From Hydnum rufescens UP504 (Eukaryota; Basidiomycota; Agaricomycetes; Cantharellales; Hydnaceae): a stretch of 60,900 nt of DNA. The stretch covers positions 295,802 through 356,701 of the forward strand of contig MU128910.1 in NCBI GenBank assembly GCA_014904985.1, given 5' to 3'. Positions 30,720 through 41,664 of the stretch are shown here, in pieces (positions within the stretch are counted from its first letter, which is position 1; every line of letters starts with the position of its first letter). The notes beneath the pieces were generated by a model. That model searched no databases. It worked only from the letters and a program-made list of their open reading frames with translations, and was not told the DNA's origin. A program made the position numbers and the translations under genes.

Positions 30720-31900
30720 CCAAGAGGCCTGTAGAGCACATTGTAAGCAGGAGAAAAAGGGGGAATCTCCACTACAGTCCACAATATGGAATCAAGAATG
30801 AAGAATGGGGGGCCATCAAAATAATCCAAATATTCAGGTCTGAGTGTAGGAGGGTCTTTAGGATAGAAGATAATCCGCTGTCAGCAGTAGTTGCTCAAGC
30901 AGATGAATAAAGGGGAAATTATGCCACAAATACCACACTCCAAGGTCCTAGTCTTGTGGCCTTAGACAAAGTGTGGTAGTAGCAGTGTCCTCAGATGGAA
31001 TTCTCCCAGAAATCCAGCAGCAATACTTCAGTGCTTCAGACTGGGGAGGGGGGAAGACAATGGAATTTTCAACACAATTTGCTTAATATACAACCCAGCT
31101 ATGAGATCAAATATCTGACAGAAGCATGGGGATAGGGGAAATATGTAGAAAAAGGAATCAAGCCAAAAGCTTCAAAACTGACAGATATTCAATTTACAAG
31201 GCTGGGGATAGGATAAAGCATGAAATGACTATTTCTCCTTCCCTTTTGGACAGATTCCCTTGAGGAATGGTGGAATAAGTTATCCTGGACGTCCTATCCT
31301 TCAGATATAAGGCTGCCAGACAATATTCAATATTTGAAAATTAGAAGGAGGAATGATGTTCTCCTGAGACAAGGGGGAAATTCATATGAAGAACACCGAG
31401 TTCTTCTTCATTCGTAATACCCTCTATATTGTTGGATGGGCATTTCAATACCTTTCCAGGTGCGGTCATTTCATGCAAATCAGATCAAAACTGAGAGAGA
31501 AATTTGAACAATACACCTTCTGATTATGAATGAGCAGATGGAATCATTCCAGAAGCTTCAGTTTTGATCTGATGAACACATAATCAGTATCATTAGATAG
31601 GTATCAATTACATATTTCAGGGCGCTATGTTTGTGAGTTGATCGGATACAAATTGACTTCTAAAAGTGAAAAATACTCCTTAAGAGCATGGATTCCATAG
31701 TAAAATCATTCTAGAACAAGCAATTTTAATCATATTGACTCGTGATTGGTATTGTTAGATAGGTATGAATTATATCTTCCTGTAAACTACTTTTTCAAGC
31801 CAATCTGATCAAAACTGACAGAGAAATTCGATGAATACTCCTTAAGAGTGCCACATTTGCCCCTATTTGATTATGTAATGTATCCACAAGTAGGAATGAA
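30720..31900 (-). repeat. R850 repeat plus three modules, copy 3 (inverted)
   Basis: On the minus strand, nearly identical over about 700 bp to 54190-55060. Shared phrases include AAGGATAGGACGTCCAGGA, CTGGATTTCTGGGAGAATTC and GGCCACAAGACTAGGACCTT. The outer part (31440-31900) has successive modules with AGTTTTGATC, GATAGGTAT and ACTCCTTAAGAG. The high similarity means this subfamily moved or duplicated recently. Confidence 0.75.
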
Positions 31901-32085
31901 GGCCTGGGTGTGTAATCCATCATATTACATAATCCTAATTTGTTAGAGTCACCCTTAAGGCAGCAGGATTGATTTGAAGGGATTGAAGGAGAATTCAAGA
32001 CAATATACAGAAGGGCAAGTTGAATTGCCAGGTCCACCATATCATGGCTTATGGTAGGGCATAGATGAATACAGTCCCTGTGGCC
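31901..32085. other. Repeat-flank sequence
   Basis: Contains GGGCAAGTTGAATTGCCA as at 8000, next to the related 205-bp repeat. No gene. Confidence 0.4.
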
Positions 32086-32290
32086 TGTTGGAGACCTTGG
32101 GAGATTGACTCGTTTACAGGGGGAATGAGCATTCCATTTACATGTTTTCAAGCATATGGAATTCAGGCTCATTCTTGAACAGATGAAAGAATTGTTATTC
32201 AGATGACATATTGTTACATTTTTAATTTGTTCATCAGAAAATTTGATGCTGGAAGGGAACTCTATGTGGCAGGGATTTTTCCCTCCAACA
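32086..32290. repeat. 205-bp repeat, copy 3 of the TGTTGGAG family
   Basis: Starts TGTTGGAGACCTTGG and ends TCCCTCCAACA. The ends match copy 1 at 8059-8273 well, the centre poorly. Confidence 0.5.
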
Positions 32291-32445
32291 ATGTATTTTC
32301 ATCCCCCCCCAACAGCCAAGTTTTTGCTCATGACAAATTTGGGAGCTATGAAACCCCTTCAGATTGCAACATTATTTCTCAGAAGATACCACTAAAAATG
32401 CTGGCTGTTACATGACACTTTCATATACTTATGATGAGTACAGTA

Positions 32446-34388
32446 GGTTATCTTGTGTCAGGGCTGAGTAGTCATACCAGTGTCAGATGACTCCAGTTTA
32501 AGAGAGGGATCCAAATGAAGATGTGCAGGGTCCACTATCTTGTTGGAGTCTGCAGTAGTGTTCACATTAAACAGGGCTGAGGCTGAGGAGTCCATGTTGA
32601 TAGGCAGAATCAAGTATAGTGAGTAAGTTTCCCCAACTCATTCAATTCTCTGTTGTATTTTGCTTGACTTTTTGAGAACAATCTACATCACATGATCACA
32701 TTTTGTCCCCAAAAAGTTTCTTAAAACTTTATGTTTTGTGAGCTCAGATTTAGAATTGAGCAGACCTAATGGGATTTAATGTAATAAAATTCCAACTCAG
32801 GTATTCATAAAAATAGCACATCCACCCACCCTGGTGCCTGCACCCACACCTGCACCCTTGGCCCCTCCTGCACTTTGCAATGGCTTGGGAGTGGAAAATA
32901 CCTAGGAACCATGTTACTCTTTGGGGGTTGATAGGTAGTTATGCCATAGAGCTGACCAGTGAAATTGCAACCATGAGCTCCAAGAAATCAGAAGTAGGGG
33001 TGGGTGGCAGCAACAAGAGATACTGTACTCTTGTGAAATCTATGAAAGTGTAAACCATGGTGCTTGAATTTGGTGTAACAATATGGGAAATAATGTAATA
33101 GCCTGGGGGGCTTTCATACATCCTAAATCCAGCATAATGGCTTGAAAATCATCTCAGATGCTGGAGAATCAAAATGGGCATTCCACAGCAAAAGAAACTC
33201 ATTACAGCACTTTGCACTGGAGTGTGCAATTGGTTATTTTTTCCTGAGTGTGTCCTAGATTCAGGGCCACTTGGTTCAGAAATTTGAATTAGCTGTCTGA
33301 CAACTGTGGGTACTGACAGTTTTCCACTGTGTGCAATTTTCTGTCCTCATTCCTGCCTACATGTTGCAAGATGGTCTCAAAGCTCAGCAGACAAGGAATC
33401 TTTCCTTGTCATGGTGATTATACATCTTCAGGAAACTAAGGTTATCCAAGTCCAGCCCTCTGCTCCAGGGAGAAAAGCCCTGGCTCCAAAAATCACCAAG
33501 GAAAGTCTTCAGAAAGTCTTTGACTTTGACTTCAAGAACCTGGACTCATCTGTCTATGAATTCTGGAAATGTGGCCTCTGTGCTTTGGGCCACACTTTGA
33601 TGGGCCATAAAAGGCCATATGAGGTTCAGACATGATGTTCAAATGGCAGGTTGATGGCAGGGTGTGAGTTTTCCAAAATATGCATTGGACTTGTTGGTAC
33701 TCATTGGTGTGGTTTTCAAGGGAGAGATTAGGAATGTCCATTGAAACCAAAGAGGAATATAACAGTATGAAACAAGAGATTGAGAGTCACTGTGCAACAA
33801 TTGTATGCATTGAAGTTAAAGACACTGACCTAGTGGTGTTTCATGTATCAGTGAGTTTCAGATAAAGCCCTTATTGCTTTCATCTAGCTCAATGGATAAC
33901 CATAGTCTGATATCAATGTGGATATGAATCCCCTGGCCATTGACAGTGGTGGAGCTGGGTACACTATGGCCTTGTGGGTAAGATTTTTTCATTACTCAGA
34001 TAAGACACTGCGCATTCATACTCATCCACTATCCTGGTACTTCCAGGTATTTTCTTAAGCGCCTACGACTCAACACTGAGAGGAATTTGGTGACCGAGGA
34101 TAGCTTAGAAATGACTGTCTGAAGAACTTCTCAGTTTCAGAATTGTAAAATATAGCCCCAGTCAGGAGCTTTACAACTTGCAAAACTATACTAATGAAAG
34201 ATGCTTGTTTTGCAATTTTACAGAGATTCGGGTCTGAGCCACCCAAGTTTTGGCCTATCCAAATAAGGAAATTTCCTTATTTGGACATACCCTTTAAGGA
34301 AATTACCATATTTGGATATTCCTTTTAAGGAGAGTTTCCTTATTGGGATGGCCAAATTTGGCAGGCTTTCCCTAGATGCCCAAGCCTG
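32446..34388. other. Interior of the putative element, no clear gene
   Basis: Short frames only. The plus-strand frame 33306-33635 ends with a plausible stretch (KITKESLQKVFDFDFKNLDS) but has no recognised domain. CpG is almost absent. Confidence 0.35.
34258..34285. repeat. Perfect 28-bp palindrome
   Basis: TCCAAATAAGGAAA joined to its exact reverse complement. Related words (AAGGAAATTACCATATTTGGA, CCTTTTAAGGA) follow to about 34350, so a small palindromic cluster lies here. Confidence 0.75.
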
Positions 34389-34736
34389 TTGGGAGCTGCT
34401 GACCCAGGAGTAAACACTTCAGGCCTATACTTGGGAGAATATGCACAAAAAGGCATGGACAAATCTCAAAGAAGCATAGGTATACTGACTTGTGGAAATG
34501 CAACAGAGGCTTCATGTCTGAATTTCTATAATATTAAATTCTACATTTCAGGTTTTCAAATCTCTTCAGTTCATGAATGGATATTGACATGCCTTAATGG
34601 CTCAAAAGCAGTATGGGCGGCCAAAAAGTATCATGGCTGCCGGTGCCTCCCACCTGAAATAGAACATGACATAGATTTTGATATGGAGGCTTTCAGGTGT
34701 GATTTACTTAGTAACTTTAGCTCATGGGGTGTATAG
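34389..34736 (+). CDS. Hypothetical ORF, possibly an exon
   Basis: 115-codon frame. Its last 60 codons (FQISSVHEWILTCLNGSKAV, then WAAKKYHGCRC, then acidic text) look protein-like. A possible intron (GTATAC...TTTCAG, about 34480-34553) precedes them. No domain recognised. Confidence 0.3.
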   Translation: MGAADPGVNTSGLYLGEYAQKGMDKSQRSIGILTCGNATEASCLNFYNIKFYISGFQISSVHEWILTCLNGSKAVWAAKKYHGCRCLPPEIEHDIDFDMEAFRCDLLSNFSSWGV

Positions 34737-35095
34737 CTGGTGGTGCCAACTTGATGGGTGATAAATTTGGCATCACGTGACACCTTACATAATGAGTCCG
34801 GAGCTTACCGGATAGTGGATGAGTATGAATGTGCAGTATCTTACAAAGCCACAGCCAGCACTTACTCAGTATTGAGGCTCCAAATGTGCAGGATTTAACC
34901 CCACTCAAAGCTGCCCAGGTGAAACACACCATTGTGCTGAAAGCATGATGGAAATGTTTGCTTCACCTTGGTGATTGGTGCTATAGGCACCATATGGACA
35001 ACTACTGCATCTGTCTCAATGTCACAGCATTTGGCATATGGGCCAGAGCAATAGTGAGTGATTAGTTTGATGATGGCACCCCATATATAATCAAT

Positions 35096-36239
35096 ATGCA
35101 GCAGTACAAAGATACAGCATTGGTTGAAAATCCACTGAATTTGAAATATTTTGATCTCACTTCCCACCATCACCAGGATACTCAGTCAGAACAAACAGAA
35201 AGTGCCAGTGGCAGTATTGAAACATTGCAGTTTCTGGAGCTTCTGATGGCTGTTATAAAATGTGATACCCCTCATACAACTACAACTCTCCCAATGCCTC
35301 CTGTAACACCAAAGCAACCTGATACCCAGCACCAGTCTGACACAATAAGAATGCCTCTGAGCACCTCTTGTCCCCAGGTGTGAGTACCACAGCTGGAAAT
35401 GTTGAAGATATTGACCTGTTTATCACCTGGCATTATGAGAACAATCAGGGGAATTACTCATCATTCTGTGATACCATGATTGAGCAGGAGCTGCATCCAG
35501 ATGATATGGTTCCCAATCTCTCAAACAAGGATCTATGTAATGTATACCATTTCTCAAGGTATCTGCTGTCCCTCACTTGGATAAGGCTTGTGCCAGATAC
35601 TGGAAGCACAGGCTGTGGCTTTCTAAAGCCTCAAGGCTGAATCATTGTTGCTAGGACTCAGATGCTGATCTGCCTGTGTGGCTTGCTCATGGCCCACCTG
35701 TTTGAACCTTTCCCTTGTCCATTCATTCATTGCCATCACCTGTGGCAAATATAAATACAACTGGTTCTATGAATTCCAATCCTATTATGATTGTGAATAC
35801 TGGAACAGGAAGTACAAACATGTCCATCACCAGTCCTCCTGTATCCACCCATGTTGATCCTGTCTTTTCCACCTTTTTACCCATCCCCAATCCTTTACCA
35901 TGTTCACTGTTAAACCTTCAGACTTGTGGCAATAGCAGTACTGAATTCTCTGTGGGCCAAAAGCACCCCCTCCTGGAGCCTGCTGATGATGGCTGGAGAT
36001 GGTGTGAGCATGTATATCCTGAAGGTGGTGGTTATATTCTATGGTATCAGTATCATCAGGGAAATCAGATGTGGGGTGATGGGGAGGGTGGGACAGCCCA
36101 TTCTACAGAACAAAATACTGACTATCTGACAAATCTTCAAGAGCAGGTGGGTGAGGAAGAGTGTACTGATAGGATGCAGAACCCCAATGGTTCTTGTACC
36201 AGAATGGAGCCAGGAGGGTTCCATACTATTAGTTTTTAG
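35096..36239 (+). pseudogene. Lineage-specific protein with SAM-like segment, decayed
   Basis: Three plus-strand frames appear to be exons of one protein: a Thr/Pro-rich part (35096-35383), a segment EDIDLFITWHYENNQGNYSS followed by FCDTMIEQELHPDDM and LSNKDL (35400-35560) that resembles small SAM-like domains in agaricomycete proteins of unknown function, and after a frame change WKHRLWLSKASR with a Ser/Asn/Pro tail (35715-36239). Stops separate the parts. The function is unknown; its place inside inverted repeats suggests it travels with the element. Confidence 0.4.
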
Positions 36240-36529
36240 GCCACTACTGTATACATCATAAGTCTATGAAAGTGTCATGTCACAGTGAGATTTTTTAGTC
36301 TTACCTCACTATGAATCATGTCACAAATGAAAAGTCCTTTCATAGCTCCAAAATTCAGTGTCACATCTGGAAATTGAGTCAGTTGGTAGGGGGGGCAGAA
36401 AATAGGCTCTCAGGAGGGAATTCGGGGCTAAAAATCTATGATAATTCACTGAACCATCCAAAACCAAGCATAGCATTGAGCATAGATAGTTAAAAAATGT
36501 CCTAATCATCAATATCAAACACTCAACTG

Positions 36530-37290
36530 GAAACTTCATGTGGGACCGGAATATCAGGGGTCTGGTATTGACTGGACCAGGGCTGAGAATGGGATGGTAT
36601 ATTATTGCCATTTTCACTATTTTCAGGGGAGCCAAGATCAGTTTCACCATCAGTGTTGTTATCAGTGAGTTCTTCTTCATCAAATTGGCTGATGACTCAG
36701 TAGCCATCACCATTGGACTCATTGCTTGTGAATATGTTACTGTGGAGACTGAATTGGCTTGGCTGCTTTGACTGGCTATGGTGAGGGTTGAGCAATAGTT
36801 GAGCAATATTTTGGGGAGTGAGTGCCGTGTTGTCATCAACATCAATGTCCATGTTCTGGGCCTTGGGGTCATCAATCATGGGGTCTGAGGGAGGAGTGAC
36901 CTGCAGTGCAAATGTAGGGTCCTCATCAAAGCGTTCAGCAACAGTCAAGACTGCCTCGGCACTGGTCAGGCACTTGTAAGATAAATTCCAGTTCTTGACA
37001 GAACACAATCTCCATGCCTAGAGAAATAGCTGGATTAGTGGACCAGGCTGTAACAGCAATCGACTCACAGATTTCACCAGCTCCAGGTTGTCCCTGAGCC
37101 ACTCCAAGGTGTCCATTATCCATGTTGCTGTAGCATTGCGCAATTTATTAATATTCTTTGGAATGTGAATGTGGGTTGGGACCACCCCATTCTGAAGCTC
37201 TTCCTTGATATGAGTGGTGAAAAATTTGAGGCCTACACATCAGACAAAATGCTTGATCACCTGCTGCAGGCCTACATCTGGAGATGCTTC
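36530..37290 (-). pseudogene. pogo-like transposase, copy C (C-terminal end)
   Basis: The minus strand reads DVGLQQVIKHFV, HIHIPKNINKLRNATATWIM and DTLEWLRDNLELVKS, an intron at 37018-37068 (GTGAGT...CTAG, 51 bp), then AWRLCSVKNWNLSYKCLTSA and ERFDEDPTFALQ. It matches copy B throughout, including a TGA after DGY with conserved coding text (ISQFDEEEL, DGETD) beyond it. The catalytic domain is absent. Confidence 0.75.
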
Positions 37291-37309
37291 TGATGTCATA
37301 CATCACAGT

Positions 37310-38965
37310 GGCTGGTTCTCAATCAACCAAATCAAGTGGGCCCATGTGAAGTGTGAAGAATTCTTTGCAGAGCTGGATGCAAAGGCCAAGGAGTGGAATT
37401 GAAGTCCAGAGTTGGTTTGGCGCATCGCCTTGGCCATCTCACCCTCTAAAACATTGCAGAACGGGAATGTGTGGAATGCATTCCAGGAATTGTACAAGAA
37501 AGACCATCCAAATACTGATCCATCAGGTACATCCTTTATTCAGTATATATTCTTACACTAAGAATACTAATTGATGCTACTAGTGTCTGCTCAGGATTAT
37601 ACAGTGAACATGGTGCAGCCAGCATATGCACAGCTCATCAAATCCTTTGGAGGAGAGGAATCCCCAGAATGGGCTACAGAAGCTGCATGGCTTATAGCAG
37701 AACATGAGAGTGTGAAGGTTGGAGCTGCCAAGCTGGTCGCACAATCCAGTGGTGACATTGCACAGATTATGGCCAATCAAAAGGACAAGTGGACACACGA
37801 TATGCAGTGGCTGGCCACCATGGATATTCACACAATGTTTTTGATGGTTACTGGCAATGCTGCCTGCTGCCTCCCCTGCTGCACATGCTCAGAAGGAATG
37901 TCACCTGGGATCCAAGGAAATGGCTGCTTGGTACAACTCTAACTTTACAATGTCCACTCAACTTGCAAATATATATTGATTTATCCTCTCTTGCCATTCC
38001 AGGTATGCTGAGCTTGACCAATTCAATGAGGAGCAAGGGAAGAGGAAGTGTGATGAAGACCTCAGTACTACATACAAGACCAGGACTGCTATCAAGGATA
38101 CATTGACCAGCCTTTTCTTGCCTTTTGTGAAGATGACAAAGTTTCCTTGGACCAACCTTGCCAAGGTCCTAGTTCAAAACAAACTTATCATTTTGAATTT
38201 TGTGCCAAACGACAAATTTCTGAACTTCGGCATGTCACTCTCAGATCTTCACACAACCGATCAGTATAAAACATTGTACTATGCACTCAAGGAGTCTAGC
38301 CCTATAGTCATCACCAAAGTGGATAACTGGCCAGTTGGAGAAGCTGAGGATGTGGCACTTATCATGGACAGGCATGGAGAGGTGATACTCTCACTGGCAG
38401 CAGCACAGGATTATACTGCCCAGCATGGTGCTGGAGAGACTGGAGGAGGGGAAGGGACCAAGGGGGTGAAATGGAGCAGGATGGACATGGGTCTTGATGA
38501 CAGGAGAGGGAACAAGACCACAGTGGGAAAAAGGAAGAAGGCTGCTGTGAAGTCTGCTGCACTCATAGGGGATGAATCAGAGGATGCTGACTCAGTAGAC
38601 AACTTACTGAGCTTTGGCAGTCGGGCTGCATCTCATGATTCCAGTAATTCATCAAGTATTCCCTGTGGCCACTCCTCACTGCACAACCAGCAGCAGCTCC
38701 CAAATCAGCCCCACCCAAAGCCCCACTTTACCTCTTCTCTATCAGTAACTACAGCACTGCCACCAGTACTCAATGGGCTCAGTCACTTGGAAAATGTGAA
38801 CATTGACTTGGGTTGACTTGGGTTCTGGGTTTCTCAATCAATGGACAGAGGAAGAACTTGATGTGGTGGCCAGACAGATTGGTTATCAAGGGTTTGGGGA
38901 CAGCTCTAGTATGAACTTGAATGGGCAACCCACATATTCTGGAGAGCAACCTGGCTATTAGAACC
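37310..38965 (+). pseudogene. Lineage-specific family member 1 (unknown function)
   Basis: Plus-strand pieces: GWFSINQIKWAHVKCEEFFA followed by ELDAKAKEW, then SPELVWRIALAISP, NVWNAFQELYKKDHPN, an intron-like gap near 37527-37594, AYAQLIKSFGGEESPEWATE, a motif MQWLATMDIHTMFLMVTGNA followed after a frame change by AHAQKECHLGSKEMAAW, an intron ending at 38002, then LDQFNEEQGKRKCDEDL and a C-terminal domain with LIMDRHGEVILSLAAAQDY. A Ser/Asn/Gln-rich tail ends near 38815-38965. The DxHxxxF...AAHAQ...LGSxE core and the terminal DRxG motif are shared with family member 2 at 51-53.8 kb. Two or more frame breaks. No enzymatic domain recognised. Confidence 0.55.
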
Positions 38966-39635
38966 CTTTACACTGCTTCCAACTTCTGGTCCAAGTGTCC
39001 CTGCCTTGATGGGTTGACACCTTGGGCATTAATACTACCATCTCCTTCCCTTGATTTCTTCTCTTGTCCTTCAATGGACATGTTCTTGTTTTATTACAGT
39101 CCTTCAATGGGCATCCTGCCTCTCAAAAAACCATGCTAACTATGTGTTTCCCTCATCTTTGCTTTGTCTTTACCATAGTTAATATTACAATAGAATTAAC
39201 GTGCAGAGCACATGTATGAGGTTCCAAAACTGTGCAAGTGCATCAGTTGAACCCCAATTAGGCCCTAATTGGGCCCTAATCAGGACCCAAGGTGAAACCA
39301 GAATGGTGGATTGGGGCCCCAATAGTGTCTGGTACTACTTAGGTACCAAATCATGCCCCAGAATATATACCTAAGAAGGGGGTCACATATGGCTGCCTGA
39401 GGTGTCTGCCACCCTGGGGAGAGATTGCACTGCCAGAGGGGGTGGGCACCCCTGGATAGGGCAGAGATTTTGGATGTAGTGGAATCAAATCATTTATTTG
39501 AATGTGCAGTGGTTGATGCAATAACCTGGCAGCCTGCACAGATGCGCCAGTATTACCGACAATCTGTGGGCATGGCCGGCAATCGAAATCCTTTGGGGTA
39601 TATAGAGGAGTTTAAAGCAAGGATAATGTACAACC
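38966..39635. other. No gene seen
   Basis: Includes a GGGCCC-rich patch (39250-39330, e.g. AATTAGGCCCTAATTGGGCC). A 72-codon frame at 39425 has no motif. Confidence 0.4.
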
Positions 39636-39722
39636 TGAGTTAACCTAGTTGGCTAGAACACCTGGAGTTTCTCATGTATGCATTGTGGGTTTGAATCCTA
39701 CCAAGTGTACAATTATGGGTTT
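39636..39722 (+). ncRNA. tRNA-like sequence (possible SINE head)
   Basis: TAACCTAGTTGGCTAGAAC resembles an A box (consensus TRGCNNAGTNGG), and GGGTTTGAATCC about 45 nt downstream matches a B box (GGTTCGAATCC with a CpG-type C-to-T change). The spacing is near that of tRNA genes. The anticodon arm does not fold cleanly by eye. Likely a decayed tRNA or the tRNA-derived head of a SINE. Confidence 0.4.
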
Positions 39723-40339
39723 GATTTTTGAAACCTTGCACATGGGTCCTGATATGTTGAGCCATGGCAAGTTACCCTGTGGTAACTACCAGGGTTGATA
39801 TATTAATTAGACACAGTACCATACCATGTTTGATATATCAGTACTACAGCCTGTGGTGGCTTGGTACTGGATTGGGGGAGTGGTGTCACTCTAAATGTCA
39901 ATGCTGATGTGGGCCCCAGGTTTGCAGTGGGGGTTGTACTCTTTGACACCCCATGGGCAGGATTCTGTTTAGTTATGGAATTGGTCACAGCTTGGAACAT
40001 TTTCATACTATCTTCATATGTGCTTGAGTATGCAGCAGATGTTGGTGGGGAGGGATGGGTTTGTAGCCTGCTGGAGGGATGTTTATGTTTACAAGAGGAT
40101 CATGGGTCGCTTTCATCAATTGGAATGTTGACATTGGAGGGTTTGGGAGGTATGGTGAATGGGCAGTGGTGCTTGTTGGTTTGGTGGGACAGTCATATGG
40201 AAATTCTATGGATGAATTAATTGCAACCCTTACAGCCAACATATCAGCATTAGTGGGCAATGGCCTGAGTAACAGAATTGTACTCACCAATAGTAGAAGG
40301 AGCCAGGAAGATAATCAAGCGTCACTTGCATGAACTACC
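39723..40339. other. No gene seen
   Basis: Short overlapping frames on both strands, no motif. Confidence 0.4.
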
Positions 40340-40905
40340 TAAACACGGAACACACAGACTGGGTAGAATGCTTGTTCACAGATTTTATGAGAATGACAAG
40401 AGTGACACCAGCCAGAACAGTGGACCTGATATGTGGGCAGTAATCAGTAATGTCAAACCGGGTTGAGACTGGGTAGAATGTTCATTCATGAGCGATGACT
40501 CTGACAGTAGCTGTTGAACTGGTTTGCATAAGCCTGGGACATGCAGACTGGGTAGAATACCTGTCCACAGATTTTACAATCACAATTCCAGGTGATAAGG
40601 CTACAAGCAGTGGTGTGATGGAACACACAGACTGGGTAGAATGCTTGTTCACAGATTTTATGAGAGCGACAAGTGTGATGCCAATCAGAATGGTGGACCC
40701 AATACATGGGCAGTAATCAGTACTGTCGAACTGGGTTGCATAAACCCAGACTGGGTAGAATGTTCATTCACAAGTGATGACTCTGACAGTAGCTGTCGAA
40801 CTGGATTGTGTAAGCCTGGGACATGCAGACTGGGTAGAATGCCTGTCCACAGATTTTACAATCACAATTCCAAGTGATAAGGCTACAAGCAGTCATATGG
40901 CAGGG
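40340..40905. repeat. ~285-bp tandem duplication with internal CAGACTGGGTAGAATG repeats
   Basis: Two copies of a ~285-bp unit (40345-40620 and 40622-40900). The 16-mer GACTGGGTAGAATG(C/T) occurs six times at roughly 90-100 bp intervals, so the larger unit itself arose from smaller ones. On the minus strand the repeats read as Cys-rich peptides such as CDCKICGQAFYPVC and HKICEQAFYPVC, recalling the CxxCGxxF half of a C2H2 zinc finger; the histidine half is poorly kept and stops intervene. Confidence 0.7.
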
Positions 40906-41196
40906 TGTCAAAATGAACTTTCTGGATGCAAACCAGAAAACCAGCAATTCAACACCCCAGCAAGAGACATGTGCCTCAAAGTAAATTTGAATTTGTTCAT
41001 GAATCAAAAATCAAATAGTGTTCTAAGACTAACTATATCAACTGCACCCTCACCTGATCAATACTGGCTGCTTTCGCCCACACAACAGGGTTTCCTGACC
41101 TCCAAGTTGAAAATTCTTCCACATACATGACCGTGAGGTCGAAGCTGATGAGTGATTTTCACTTTGCTCCCTCATGCCTTAAGAGTGTATTTCCTG
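40906..41196. other. No gene seen
   Basis: AT-rich sequence up to the solo LTR. Nothing recognised. Confidence 0.4.
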
Positions 41197-41201
41197 GTAG
41201 G

Positions 41202-41659
41202 TGTTACAAGTTGTACTTGTAACCTCACTTACGTACGCAGAATAACCAAACCAATCATGCCATCATGTGACCTTCCCCCTTGCCGCCATTGTGCCTTCCT
41301 CTTTCAGCAATTCCTATTATATACATCCCTCCTTTATTCAACACCCCTTTATCCATAAACCCTTTTGATCTCTAATAGTATAAGTAGTTACTTGATGTAC
41401 ACTCACTCTTTAGAAGATCGAGAATATATTGTCAACTGATTGAATTCCACTCTCACAATCTCAGTTATCGCTCGCGACTCTCATCGTAAAACCTTCGCCT
41501 ATTAAGTCTCAAGAAGCTGGTCTTCCTCATATGTACTCGTCTCTCATGACTTACATAATCCCCACTTTGCGACTACCTTGTCAATTGCCTTAAGGGCATT
41601 TCCTTGTATTCAATCCAATTACATCATTGTATCTTTTGCCTCGAGTACAACCCTTAACA
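41202..41659. mobile_element. Solo LTR, 458 bp
   Basis: Begins TGTTACAAG and ends CTTAACA (TG...CA, with TGTTA/TAACA inverted tips). It is flanked by the 5-bp direct repeat GTAGG at 41197-41201 and 41660-41664. TATATACATCCCTCC near 41320 could be its TATA region. The GTTACAAGTTGTACTTGTAAC start is itself a palindrome. It has the footprint of an LTR element removed by recombination between its LTRs; the superfamily is not determined. Confidence 0.85.
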
Positions 41660-41664
41660 GTAGG

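Larger units (their letters stand above)
32406..36284. mobile_element. Putative 3.9-kb element with 40-bp TIRs, unknown superfamily
   Basis: 32406-32445 and the reverse complement of 36245-36284 match at 36 of 40 positions (core ACATGACACTTTCATA and ACTTATGATG, ending TACAGTA). No target duplication is obvious. The interior holds no recognised transposase. The plus-strand protein remnant at 35096-36239 is the best coding signal. A related end fragment is at 9720-9745. Confidence 0.55.

Noticed and set aside
31560..31600. CTGATGA as the core of a hammerhead ribozyme
   Set aside because: The required GAAA box and stems at the right spacing are absent.
36321..36875. 184-codon minus-strand frame
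   Set aside because: It is a shadow of the transposase C-terminus (copy C), which is read in another minus-strand frame and matches copy B residue by residue.
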